Positions 24,566 through 36,355 of a stretch of 64,000 nt of DNA are shown here, one piece after another. Position 1 is the first letter of the stretch. Every line of letters begins with the position of its first letter. The stretch is from Monarcha castaneiventris obscurior (lineage: Eukaryota > Chordata > Aves > Passeriformes > Monarchidae), in the NCBI GenBank assembly GCA_026261815.1, contig JAMPIT010000549.1, forward strand, positions 124,001 through 188,000, written 5' to 3'. The translations under genes and the position numbers were made by a program. The notes beneath the pieces were generated by a model, which ran no database searches, was not told the origin of the DNA, and was given only the letters and a program-made list of their open reading frames with translations.

Positions 24566-27283
24566 AGGAAGGTAAATAAAAGACACATTTCTATGGATAA
24601 TATCTCCGTGGAATTGCCTTTTTACAGGATGATGATTGGGTGTATTTTGGTCTGGTAGTTATATGGTATTTTAACCCTTATTGTTGATAAAATGACATCA
24701 CAGCTGCATAAAATTGTGAAGGCTCAGACAGTACTTTAAGGCAGAGATCCTTATAATTAATAGTAGGAAAATAATTCTGATGAGATAACTTTGGTCTCAA
24801 AACTCTTCCAAAGCTGAAAGAGCATTCAGGTGTCTGAATTTTTGATTGCTTTTATCCTCAGTTTTTTCACTGTTTAATTTCAGGCTTCTGTGAACTTAAT
24901 AAAATCAAGTAGTTTGTCATGAAAGTGCTTTGTTTTACTAAAATAATCATTGTATTCTCAATCTCATTATTCTGTGTGAAGTAGGCATTTTATTCCAAGG
25001 CTCTCTCAATGAAATTCTTCAAAATTTTGAAAATTTTGTGACAGTGACCACTGAATTTCCAGCTGCCAGACTGTGACTGGCCGGGTGTCAGCTCACCAGG
25101 AGGGAAGCTGACGTGCCTGAGACTGGAATGTGGCAGCCTGGGGCTCCTTGCAGTGAGGCCAATCACAGCAAATTAGGCTTGAAATGGGGTTTCTGGAGGC
25201 CTGGCCCTTCCAAGGGGAGATGCAAAGGTGCCACAGTGCTGCGTGAAGAGGTGGGACAGTGTCAGCTCTTCACCAAGGCAAGTTTGGTGTCACAGCAATG
25301 AAAGTGACAGTGGTAAAACATCCAGCTGGTCCATAAAAATGGCAATATTGGAGCTGACCAGTCCAGCTCAAAGGCCATGTCCCTATTTCTTTTCCTAACT
25401 TGTCCTGAGTGTGAAAATGAGGCTTTTTCCTTCTCTGAATGTTGATGTACATATGTCTAAACTCAGTTTAATCTTGACAAGATGTTCAGAATCACCAGAG
25501 CTTCCTGCAGTTTCTCATCACTGGCCACTGTCTGTCCTACACTCAATACCGAGGTACCTTATGGAGACTTTGGTACTTTCCTAATTCTTCTCTCTTGTAG
25601 AAAACAGCAAGGCACAACGGGATTTTGTTGAGATATTTATGTCAGGTTTAACTTTATGATGGTCTCAGTCGCTCACAAATATTTTTGGCAAATGCTTTAG
25701 GGGAGCTGCATTTCTCTCTGAGTTGGCTACGTCAGAAATAAAATCTTAATTGGCATGGGAAGTGCCACACTGAAATGTAACAGGTTTTCTATCTATTAGG
25801 AATGGAATTCAGCAGTCTCTCTCTGTTCCCCAGAATGACTTTTTGCAAACAGTGGGGATGACTCTGATCTGGGCTTTGTCCCAGCCTTCTGTGTAACATC
25901 ACTTGGGAAAGCAACAGCACTGAGAGGAGACACTACAGAAGGTTCAGACTTGATGTTCCCCTGGAGATCTGCTGTGGCTTTGGTCTGCAATGACTGACTG
26001 GACCTTCAAAGGCCCACACAGTTCCTAACCCTTGGGAAAGGCTGGTTTGTGTTTTATACAGACACAGAAACTTTGATAGCAGCAGCTTTGTTATTCCCTC
26101 CCAAGCTCGTGGTAAAATAAAACCCTACACTCCAAAGCTTGTTACAGACAGAAGGAGCACAGCAGACACACACCTCAAAATGAAAAAATTATGGTTATTC
26201 TGATTAATGCTTTAACAGTCTAATAATGCTTTAATAGTCTAAAGGTTTTAACAGTCTGAATGATCATATCAGTACAGAAAATCTCATTACTAACATAATG
26301 AAAAACATTATATAAAAAGCCTTCCTGTATAAAAAAAGAAAAAAAAAGTTGTTTTTGTGTCTCTGTCCTAATGTTTACCCTTCAGTCTTCCTCCAGGAAA
26401 GTGGGATGGGTTGGGTTGTCAGGCCCATGTCACATTTACACCTCAGTGTCTTTCCTGGGAGGAACGAGGTGTTCCTTGCAGAGAGGTTTCCTTCTCAAGT
26501 ACATTGGAAATCATTTTCAGAAATCTTGTCATTGTTCCCTTACGGACAACTTCTCTCTCCACCTTTGGCTGACATCAAGGGCTCATGTTTTTGCAGTGAT
26601 TTGTTGCTCCCACAATTTAAGGCAAGAGAGTTTAGACAAGTGGTCCTTGACCACTGGGAAGGTCCCACAGCAGTCCAGACCAAGGCCAGCTCCCACAAAC
26701 CTTGAGGCTTTGCACTCTCATTGAATGGGCACAAAGGCTTTCTCAGCCCAGGAGGTTTTGTTTCAGCTGCCTCAGCTGAAGCTACAGCTGGATTCGAGCT
26801 GGAGAAACAGCAGCATTCCCCAAAAGTGCTGAGGAGCCTCTCGTTAGAAAAGGCTGGATATTTAAGGACATTGTCCTGTGATAATCCCATTGCTTCTCCT
26901 TGGGCTTCAGTCCACAACCTTCTACTGGTGACCCAGTGCCCTGTGCCATAAAGAGCTGCTCGGAGCCATCCCAGAGACGCTCTGAAAACCTGGCCCTCAG
27001 AGGGGAGGATCTTAATTCCTTTTAAATTTATATTTTTATGTTAAAGTTGAATTTGTGTTTTATTGGGATTGGCTTCTGTGTGTCTGACTCCAAAGTAATC
27101 TGCCTGCAGGCCTTCCTGAAGGGATAAAAAATGAAGGGAAAATTGCAGGTCAGGCCTCTGCAGATTGTATTTTCAAACAGCTTTCGGGGCAAATAAAGTA
27201 GCAAATGTGCTTTTTTTTTTTTAGGATATATTTTTACACTTTTTGGGGGTGGGGTAATTTTGTTTGTGAGGATAATCTCATTC
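24566..27283. other. Single-copy DNA, no gene recognised
   Basis: No exon is supported. Open frames of 117-125 codons at 26349-26917 occur on both strands in the same interval, a sign of base composition rather than coding. A three-unit imperfect repeat sits at 26204-26260. Confidence 0.5.
26204..26260. repeat. About 19-bp imperfect tandem triplet
   Basis: The units 'ttaatgctttaacagtcta', 'ataatgctttaatagtcta' and 'aaggttttaacagtctgaa' are adjacent and related. Confidence 0.7.
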
Positions 27284-27288
27284 CTGGC
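27284..27288. repeat. Left 5-bp target-site duplication of the solo LTR
   Basis: CTGGC lies directly before the LTR start TGTCGTGGG and is repeated directly after its end. Confidence 0.75.
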
Positions 27289-28594
27289 TGTCGTGGGTTA
27301 GTCAAAACTTGACAGACAGCCCTCTAAGCCAATGCGCTTCTTGAAATTTTACATATTTAAGCCCCACGGAGGGCGGGAGTTTTTTAGGAGTTGCAGTTTC
27401 CCGAGCTCAGGTGGGTGGAGGGCCGGGAGTAAAATGGAGAGGGGTCGGCCCCGTTCCTGGAGCCTGTGGGCCCGGGGATGGGGCGCCCCTGCCTCCTGCC
27501 TCCTCCCCTCCTTCTCCCGGTGAGGAGGGGGGCAAAGTTCGGGGGGCCCCCGGGCTTCCGTTCCGGCTCGGTGCGGGGCCGGCAGAGATGGAGGGGTGGC
27601 CCCCCTTCCCCCGGCCTGCGCGGCTGGGGACAGGGCTCCTGCCTTCTGCCCCCTGGGGATTTGTGCTGCAGCATGGACTCAGATTTATAAGAGCAGGGCT
27701 GTTCTCCTGGGCTGTGGGGTGGCTGCCGGCTCCAGGGCAGAGGTCGTCCGAGATGGAGTCTTCGAACAGCCAGTAAACTTCGCGGCGAACAGGAAAAGAC
27801 CCCCCTCTCTCCACACGGTGCAGCGCGGCAAAAAGGGGCGAGGGAACACCCTGGACATGGAGGCTTCAGAGCCAGGGAGAAGGAGAAGGCGGAGTCACGT
27901 GAGACAGAGCTGCTGCGGCAGCGCTGTGGGTGTGTGACTCGCGCGGGAAGCTTAAACATTTCCCTGCCTTGCTGTGGGATGAACTATTAATATTACAAAC
28001 TGTTACGTCTCTTCAGTTCAGGTTAAATGGGGGGAATGGGCATTTTCATCAAATGGCTTGTAAAAAGGGTGAAGAGTGCCGAATGCCAGGACATAAAGCA
28101 GGGGAAAGCTTTCAAGACCTGGTGGCAAAGGAAAGCCTACGTTCAAGCCGAAAGGGAAAATGTTTCATCCTTAAAAAACCCATGTAAACGCCTGTTGTAT
28201 TAGCAGTCATAAGGGCTGTGAGGGCTCATGAAAAGAGATGTGTTACACTGTAGCAGAGAATGTTTAATTGTAAGCAAATCTGCAAAAAGTGGCAGTTTGG
28301 AAACCCACGCAAGAAAGGGGAGACCCCTTTTTCCCCCTTTCCTAGGACTGTGATCCTGATTTTGGGGAAAGGGAAAAACGGGGGGTAAGCTCTGAAAGTT
28401 TGTTCTGTTCTTGACCATCTGGGTGTTGATTAAACTTTTTTTCTTTTTCTTTCAAGTTGTGTGCCTGCGTTGCTTTGCCTCCTACCAGTTTATCTCACTG
28501 CAAGGACATCGGGGAGGGCTAATGCCCATAGTTAACCCTTAAACCACTACACACATTGGTGTTTCCGCCCGGTTACCAAACTCAACCCTCTACA
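27289..28594 (+). mobile_element. Solo endogenous-retrovirus LTR, 1306 bp, GC-rich core
   Basis: The element starts with TGTCGTGGGTTAG and ends with CTCAACCCTCTACA. These ends form an imperfect terminal inverted repeat with canonical TG...CA borders, and CTGGC flanks both sides. A TATA-like 'catatttaagcccc' lies at about 27352, upstream of a strongly GC- and CpG-rich segment (27400-27940). A polyadenylation signal ATTAAA at 28429-28434 is followed by a T/GT-rich stretch, so transcription would run on the + strand. The 5-bp duplication fits an ERVL-type integrase (inference). No internal retroviral sequence or second LTR is present, so this is a recombined solo LTR. Open frames of 113-191 codons on both strands come from GC-richness and are not genes. 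Confidence 0.85.
28429..28434 (+). terminator. Polyadenylation signal ATTAAA of the solo LTR
   Basis: ATTAAA is followed within about 10-50 bp by T-rich and GT-rich DNA ('ctttttttctttttctttc', 'gttgtgtgcctg'), the arrangement expected at the R region of an LTR. Confidence 0.5.
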
Positions 28595-28599
28595 CTGGC
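28595..28599. repeat. Right 5-bp target-site duplication of the solo LTR
   Basis: CTGGC directly follows the terminal TACA and is identical to the left copy. Confidence 0.75.
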
Positions 28600-28754
28600 A
28601 AATAACCATGTTTTTTTAAATTTTACTTTGTTTCGCTCATGTTTAATTTTGAAATTTTATTTTGCTTGTTCTTAGGCAGTGCTTAAGTTTTGTGGAAGAT
28701 ACTCTTTACCACCCATAGTCAGCACGTGTTTTGCTTAATGAATTTGTTCCTCAG

Positions 28755-28945
28755 TCAGTAGAATATATATATTATATATATATGATATTGTATTTTTCAT
28801 TATATTACTATTATATATATAGTATATATTATACATATTGTATAATATTGTATATTATGTTATGTTATATGTTATATTATATTATATTATATTATATACA
28901 TTATATACATTATATACATTTTATACATTATATACATTATACTAT
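28755..28945. repeat. AT-rich microsatellite cluster
   Basis: TA dinucleotides grade into ATTAT pentamers (about 28871-28895) and then into five and a half 9-bp units TTATATACA (28892-28942, one unit with TTTTATACA). The tyrosine/isoleucine-rich open frame across it is an artefact. Confidence 0.92.
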
Positions 28946-29284
28946 ACCAAGGAAAACATTTGAACTGAACACATGGATTCCTCATCCCCTTGTACACCCA
29001 TACAAATTAAAAGAAGTAGGATATAAGTAATTTTTTTGCAGATATTGGCATTTTCTACACCAGTATCTTAAAATGGATGTTTGCTGAGCTTTTCCTAATT
29101 TCATAGTAATGAAATTAACATTTGAATTGTTCATAGATATGTGTCCAATCAATAGATAATGACAAAACTATTCATCTTCTGCACCTTGAAATAATTAAAT
29201 CTTTTCCCTTTGCTTCCCCAAAATTCCTCCAGCAGAGGCGAGCACACAAAAGTGACTCATTCAATGAAGATGTGGTGGAGTTAT

Positions 29285-29480
29285 TGACAAAAAGAGCTCG
29301 TGTTGTTTAATCTAAAAGAGCTGTTTGGGGAGGAAAGTGACACTCAACCCCCGATTATTGTCCTGTTTATCGCTGATAACCGATGGCAGCACTCACAGAT
29401 AATCATCTTTATCTCATTGCATATGCTGATAAGCCACAAGCTGGCGTATCTCATTAATAGTTTCGTAATTAGGGTATTTA
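29285..29480. promoter_or_regulatory. Motif-dense candidate enhancer / conserved non-coding element
   Basis: This repeat-free block contains several GATA-type sites on both strands ('tttatcgctgataacc', 'cagataatcatctttatctc', 'tgctgataagcc'). It also has a POU-like 'attgcatatgc', homeodomain-type 'ctcattaatag' and 'cgtaattaggg', and several retained CpGs. The motif families are established for vertebrate transcription factors; activity here is inferred. No splice sites or credible frame accompany it. Confidence 0.35.
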
Positions 29481-29608
29481 CATGCATCTATAGTGCCAGA
29501 GACAGGGTTTTAAAATCCAGCTGGTTGTCATAAATCCCTGATCCCGTGGGACATGGTTGCAAGTTGTGGTTGATGATAATATGTGGGTGATAGGTCCAGG
29601 CAGGAAAG

Positions 29609-30045
29609 TTTCCAGAGATCGCAGTGCTGATCATTCCCCGTTGGCTGTTTCCAGAGATCCCAGTGCTGATCATTCCCTGTTGGCTGTTTCCAGAGATCCC
29701 AGTGCTGATCATTCCCCGTTGGCTGTTTCCAGAGATCCATCCCAGTGCTGATCATTCCTCGTTGGCTGTTTCCAGAGATCCCAGTGCTGATCATTCCCCG
29801 TTGGCTGTTTCCAGAGATCCCAGTGCTGATCATTCCCTGTTGGCTGTTTCCAGAGATCCCAGTGCTGATCATTCCCCGTTGGCTGTTTCCAGAGATCCAT
29901 CCCAGTGCTGATCATTCCCTGTTGGCTGTTTCCAGAGATCCCAGTGCTGATCATTCCCCGTTGGCTGTTTCCAGAGATCCCAGTGCTGATCATTCCCTGT
30001 TGGCTGTTTCCAGAGATCCCAGTGCTGATCATTCCCTGTGAGCTG
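29609..30045. repeat. Minisatellite, 11 units of 39/43 bp with 160-bp higher-order period
   Basis: The unit reads tttccagagatcccagtgct followed by gatcattcccYgttggctg. Units start at 29609, 29648, 29687, 29726, 29769, 29808, 29847, 29886, 29929, 29968 and 30007. Units 4 and 8 are 43 bp because 'atcc' is doubled to 'atccatcc'. The C/T state of the variable site gives the order C,T,C,(43) twice and then C,T,T, so four units (39+39+39+43) act as a 160-bp repeat. Unit 4 carries a private T (CCTCG). The last unit decays into unique DNA at 'gtgagctgg'. Because 39 is divisible by 3, all frames stay open inside runs of 39-mers, which explains the many apparent ORFs. Confidence 0.97.
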
Positions 30046-32948
30046 GCACAAAGCACAGGGCACTCACTTTTCAGGAGTACAACTACTAATTGCTGGGGTA
30101 GACACTGGAGTATTTAATATCCTGTGGTCCCAGGACAGCAGAAAATGCAAGAAATGTAAGAAACAAAATGACACCTACAGGCAAAATCAAGACCCAAAAT
30201 GGTGTGAATTAGATTGAAGAGCTGACTTTGCAGGTTATTTGTAGGATTTCGCATTCTTGTCTCTTTACACCCACCCATAGTTTCTACTACAAGGTGAAAC
30301 CTCATTTTTGTCACCTTTGGGAATATTAGCTCTTTCCTGCAAACATTTTTTTTCTTTTTAGTGAATTAAAACTGGCGAGTTTGTACTTTATTTATCTCAT
30401 CAGTGCATGCCTTCTTTTGGGAGCAAATGTTCCAGAAGCTGCTATCAAATAATGGATATTATCTGCATGCTTGAATGGATTACTACACAGGGATTCATCC
30501 TGCTTGACTGGTTGGAAATTGATTTATTTTGGTAGATCAGACAGATTTAAACACAGAGTAATGGCAGCTCTTGTCTTTGTAGAGAAATGAGCTTGTTTCA
30601 GTAAGACTCCAAATACAGATTTAATATGAGATCATTTATTAACTGTCCTTTGTCTTGGTTACTACAGAGTGTAAAATCGGATTATTTTAGCTGATAAAAC
30701 CTTATGTAACTTCTTTTGTTTTCTCTATTTTCCATGGAAAAAGATCAAGCAGTGCATTTATATGAATTGCCTCCTGCTCTCACCCTGTTTACATCTCTTC
30801 ACTTCCTGGAACATCTTTTATCCTGTAAAAAAATATTATATTCTGTGTAATAAATGAGAGCCTAAAATCAGTATCTTTAAAAGTGGCATGGGAATATGAC
30901 ATGGCCATAAGCTGACAATATTTGGGTAAGTTTCTCAGTGAATAATGGTCTTTAAAGACCTCAAGGATTCCAGAAAAGTCAGTGGTGCTTCACTGTATTT
31001 TTTTTTCCATGGGGCCCGTAATTGTAGTCCACGAAGAGTCCAAGTGTTTGGCAAGGTTCCTCTTTGTCAGGTGACAGAAAAGTTGTTTGAGGAACTCATG
31101 ATAACGGGACAAAAATTCATTTGGCTGTTCCTGCTTTGTAAAGAAAATGAATGTTGTAGGACAGATCACCTCATTTTCAGAGTCCATTGAATTCATGCAG
31201 CAAAGCAGAGGAGCAAAGACCCCCAGCAGCAGTGGCAGAAGCATCACCTGAAGAGCCTTCCTGAAGAGATCACCCCTGCAGAAACCTGACTTCATGTTTT
31301 TCCATGTTTTTACTGCTCTCAGAACATAAATTGATTTGGGAATGGTGAAGGACTTTGATGCCACTAGCGAAGAAAACAGACACCAGCAAGAGAGGACCTT
31401 GTAAAATATAAGGCTCCTAAATAACAACTTAGTTGGTGGTTAACCTCTCCCATTCCTCCTGCAAATGTGTAAATACCTCCCTCTGTGCTTAAATTTTAAC
31501 AGAAATGCTTTGACTGACTTATTCAAACATTTACAAAATTAACATTTATAAAGAGGATCAAGACCTAAGCAATCCTCATCTCCCTAACCATCAGTTTTAC
31601 TCATTTAGCTGAGGTAAAATTCACAAAGGAGCCCAATATTGCTTGCTTTTGGAGATCTATGTTGAAGAGTGACACTAAGATGGATTTAACTATAAAAAGT
31701 ATGGAGTAGATACTGATTTCAAACCCTTTAGTTTTGAACTTTGGTTGCTGGTGTCAGATGGATTATGGCAGAGAGCTTTTTATTCCCTCTCTCTGCATTA
31801 GTGTGTGGAGAATGGGGTGAGTTCAAAGCTGCCTTTTTCTGGCTGGGATAAGTTAAACGTATCTATACACAATGCATTTAAAAAAAAAAAAATGTGATTT
31901 ATATAGGGAAAAATGAAGAAGCACAATACTTAAACCACAAATCCCATCTGAGACTTTATAAAATAATTAATAAAGAGAGGTTAAAATTGAACCCCACTAA
32001 ATCAAATCTCAGCTCCTATCAGAAACAGGTTGAGCAACTCAAGCTGAATTTCAGCATTTCTAGGCCACAAATGGTCTCTTTTCTGTGGCTACTATTGGAG
32101 AGACAAGATTTTGCTTGTTGCAGTTTTTATGGGGAGAAACAGGATTGATTTCTTTTGAAGATGAACCTCTGATTGGTCTCTTCTAGAAACAGGAGGCAGA
32201 AATTCCTGCATGTGTGTGTAAAGACATGTAAAACCAAGGCATCTGAGAAGGAAATGCTCTGTGTTTGAGGCTGCTGTGTCCCAGGGAGTTACTGATTGGG
32301 CTGTGCAGCTGACACAGTTAAAAATAAAGCTCCTTCCACACTTACAAGATGTGATACAAAAGGTGAAGGCAGGCCTTGCCACCTGCCGTGTCACGCAGAA
32401 AATAGCAGATTGTGCTGGAAGAGCTCCAAGAAGTCAATTTAACCCTTGTCCCATTCACAAACCTGACCTTATGGAGCACAGGATTGCAAGCCATGTCCTT
32501 GGTTCTGTTTTAGAAAGCTGGAAGAGTTTCAGTCACACTGCAAAACTTGACTAGAAAATATCCTCTGAGTGAAGCTCGGGGCTGACAGAGCAATGCACAG
32601 CAGTGCCTGTGGAACAGCACCTGGAAATAAACCCCCATGGACACAGAGCTCACAGTGCAAGGCAATATTTACATCCGCACAGCCACTGATTCCTGACTGC
32701 TCAGCACCCACAGGATGCTGAGGGAACAGAGCAAAAGCTCAAAATCATCCCACTGAAAATCAAGTTTTCCAACAGTAACAACAATAAATCGAATGATAGG
32801 GAAATGATTTGATTTTATAGATCCTTCTACAATACCAGCTTCGAGGGCTGGAAAAAATATGCCTTTTGCAACAACAGATTCATTCCTGGTAGAGACATTT
32901 TCTGCTCATCTGACAGGGATAGCTGGAAATAAAACCCACCAGTGTGAT
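30046..32948. other. Single-copy DNA, no gene recognised
   Basis: No transposable element is clear. A 145-codon minus-strand frame at 30990-31427 lacks any recognisable domain and has no convincing splice context. Confidence 0.5.
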
Positions 32949-33032
32949 CAGAGAATCCCAGAATGGTTTGGGTTGGAAGGGACCTCAAAGCTCATCTCAT
33001 TCCACAGGCAGGGACACCTTGCACTAGAAGGA
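32949..33032 (-). mobile_element. CR1 LINE 3' end, antisense (short)
   Basis: On the + strand 'cagagaatcccagaatggt', 'ttgggttggaagggacctc' and 'aggcagggacaccttgcac' are present. A deletion has removed the 'accccctgccatg' part. It faces a sense copy 253 bp further on. Confidence 0.88.
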
Positions 33033-33285
33033 AGGTTCTTGAGAGAGTCTTAAGAGCTGTCCAGTGGCAAAAGGCTCTTTGAAGACTTGTTTTCACCAAG
33101 GCTTGAAATATCATGGCCAATCTGGGCTCTTCAGTTTATTCCAGCAGAATTGCTCCTACTTAAAAATATAAACACAGTGCCCTTTTGCAAATATATAAAT
33201 GAGCCTTGGACAAGGAATACCAAATTTCTCAAAGCACTGGCACTGGAATTGGCCTATTCTCACAGGCTCTAGGGAGTCTATTGCA

Positions 33286-33514
33286 GGTTAGATGGGATAT
33301 TGGGAAGGAATTGTTCCCCGTGAGGGTGGGCAGGCCCTGGCACAGGGTGCCCAGAGAAGCTGTGGCTGCCCCTGGATCCCTGGAAGTGTCCAAGGCCAGG
33401 TTGGACAGAGCTTGGAGCAACCTGGGAGAGTGGAAGGTGTCCCTGCCCATGGCAGGGTTGGGAATGAGATGATTTTGAGGGGTCTTTCAGCCTTATCCAT
33501 TCCATGATTCTATG
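33286..33514 (+). mobile_element. CR1 LINE 3' end, sense (about 229 bp)
   Basis: It runs from 'aggttagatgggatattgg' through 'gaaggaattgttccccgtg', 'ggcacagggtgcccagaga', 'gtccaaggccaggttggac' and 'cctgcccatggcagggttg' to 'ttccatgattctatg'. Seven overlapping short open frames on both strands are by-products. Confidence 0.95.
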
Positions 33515-33912
33515 TTAATCCTGGCATAGATGTTAGAGCAGGATTTTATTTATTACAGCCCTAAATCATGGAAATCCTGTTCTTCCATGACACCTGTGAG
33601 CTATTACAAGGTTCAGCTATCAGCAGTGCTCACAGAATTATTTTTGGCTGGTTATCAGTCTTACCCACCTTAATTCTCTAATGAATGCAATAAAGCACTT
33701 GTATTTCTTCTTGTGGCAGTAACAAATTCTATTTGATGTATAAAAGATGAAAAGCCCCACAAACAAAATCTTAATTGTCTTTCTATTTTTTTTTTAATAT
33801 GAAAGTTTTAATATTTTAAAATAATTTACTTGCAGCTACTTCAGTTGCAAGATCGACTCATCACAATCACTACAGGAAAGGGTAATTCCTTACAGAAATA
33901 TTTTTACTTTCT

Positions 33913-34033
33913 TGGATGGGGCTTGGAGCAACCTGGGCTAGTGGGAGGTGTCCCTATCCATGGCAGGGATGGCACTGGATGGGCTTTGAGGTCCCTTCCA
34001 ACCCAAACCACTCCATGATTTTGTGATTCTATG
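33913..34033 (+). mobile_element. CR1 LINE 3' end, sense
   Basis: The sequence 'tggatggggcttggagcaa', 'cctgggctagtgggaggtg', 'ggtcccttccaacccaaac' and 'ttttgtgattctatg' marks a copy truncated in the 3' UTR. It is the third CR1 piece within 1.1 kb. Confidence 0.93.
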
Positions 34034-36315
34034 CAATGTTTTCCATATGACTGCACACACCTGACATGTGACATTTCTGTATTAAAATAGAACCGAGTGA
34101 GTTCTTTGTTTTTCACAGGTGGAGGGGAGGAAATTCTCCTAAGACACAGAATAACTTAGAATGTATTTATTCTGCTTTCCATCAAAATCACTGAATAGCA
34201 GAGGAGTAGAGCACTATAAATCTTCAGGCAAAATCAACTTGCAAATGTTTTTGAACAAAGCCTAATGTATTATATTTATGAAATGCTTTATAAAATCCAA
34301 GTAAATAAAATAAATAAGCAAATTCCTTTCTAGTTACAGTGTTCAGTATATTATACAATTTCTCATGATAATTTCATGCACATCTTCACATTCAGATTCT
34401 ATTTCAATCCTTAAAAATCAATTAAAAAGTTAAAAATGAAATTTAAAGTACTTTTAGGCATGAGGAAAACTTTAAAGCACACTATCTGCTAACCACTCCA
34501 TCAACCCACGTCACCAATGCCTAAATTTTGGAATGCATTTCCAAATATCTCAACCTGAAATATGATTTTGCTGTTATTTGCTTACTGATGTGTGGAGGTT
34601 GGCAGTACAATAGAATTCCTCATGATCCCAAGGGTGTGGAGTTGAACTGCAGATAACTGGGGAGTGCTAATGCCTCCTCAAACCAGATCTCCCATCAGTC
34701 CTGTGCCTGTTACAGCTATTTGCTCAATACAACATGATTTTCCTCACTTAAAGTTTAATTAACATCTTTTCCCTCAGACACCAGGAATTTGGCAAAGCAT
34801 CTACATGAAGATATCACCTCCCCTTCCTGCACCTCTTGCTTATGTGGTAACAACCCTGAACAGCTTTACTAATCCAGCTTCTTTATGGAGATCATGTAGC
34901 AAATAACTGGTTAAAGTCAGCTTTGTGCTGGATTTAAAGCTCCTTAACCCTTGCTTCTCTGGGCTCTCTCTGGATGATGCCCTCACACTTCTGCATATCT
35001 TCATACAAACATTTTCTGCTGCATGGTATTTGCACTTAGCACATCCTAAAGAACCAGGTGCCAACTTGTTTCTGTCCCAGGACACAAGGACGAGAGGATA
35101 CGCAGGAATGTTGTTGAGAACAGCTTTGTAGGAGGATGTAGAGTCAAGAAAGAACATCTGCATCTTAGCCTGGTTAATCATTGCAGGAATTAGGTTTTGT
35201 GCTCTGTTACCAGACCAGCCTTGTTGCTGGGTAACTGAGATGTGGATGTGCAAGAATTGACACGTCACACACAGAACCAGTGTTTGAAAATAACCACTAA
35301 GTTTGACCCATTTTAGCAAATTTAAGGGCTTGACCCTTGTAGCCTCTTTATCCTGGGATAAAATCCTACAATCTGGACCAAAGGTACTCTTTTAAAACTG
35401 TTGTCATAATTTATTCTTTTTTCTGCCCCAGAGGATTTGATATTTCTGATCTCCAGCAGCTTTTTGAAAACCAGAAAAAGTCCCTCTGTCTTTTATAGGA
35501 GGCAGGAAAAAGAAGGAGTTGAGCCCAGAAGAGATGGTGTCAGGAAGATTCCACAGTAGAGCTGGGAAAAGTATCAGCCCTAAAATCCTCCAAAGAACAG
35601 GGTTTGACACAGATTTAAAGATTTTAGATCTGTTCGTGGCTGCTCAGCCATTTCATATGGATGATCTCTGGGGTTTAAAACATCATCTAGAGAGGGGATT
35701 TTGTGGCAAAAGTATTACAGGATGTTGTCTTTCTCAGCAAGTGCAGACCAAAGAAGAATAATTTCCTTCGCCCTCTTATAAGCTGCACACTGAAATACTC
35801 CTTGGTTTTGATAAGAATGGGAAATTATTTTCCATCTCCGAAGTATTTGAAAAAGTAATTATGTTGTTTCCTGCACTATAAATAAACATTTAACTCCAGA
35901 ATTATGCATTCAGTACTCAAATGAATTTTTAGAGTTAAGTCTTCAGTTCACTTTCTGTTTTTAACCTGAGATTTTGTTTTTATTAAGTGCTTCAGGCTTG
36001 CTTACCATGGCATTTTAGGCATTTGAAGACCTATTTTAGCAAAACAATAGACTGAAAAACTCTGTAGATTTTCTTCACAAGAAATAGCTGCTATCTATTA
36101 ACTGGTAACCAAGGCTAAATCCAAACATTATCAAGCAAACAGGACTTTTTACAAAGTCTGGCAAGGAAAGCACAATTAAACCCAAAACTTCCTAATTTTG
36201 CAAAGACATCTAAAATTTTATGTGGCTTTAATGGCAACTGTCTCTCTGCTTCTGGATTTGCTGAATGCCCAGTGGCAAATTATTAACTTATGATTATTAT
36301 TATATATATACATTT

Positions 36316-36355
<40 letters not shown>

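Noticed and set aside
29609..30045. CRISPR-like regular array
   Set aside because: Units are contiguous without unique spacers, and the genome is that of a vertebrate.
29488..30117. Repetitive-protein frames on both strands over the minisatellite
   Set aside because: The unit length of 39 keeps all frames open, and the 43-bp units break any one frame. This is a tandem DNA repeat, not a gene.
30990..31427. 145-codon minus-strand frame with a hydrophobic stretch
   Set aside because: Composition alone; no homologue recognised and no exon signals.
34840..35319. 159-codon minus-strand frame
   Set aside because: No recognisable domain, no splice or promoter signal, and a start in ordinary AT-rich DNA. 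Kept only as a note because it is long for non-repeat sequence.
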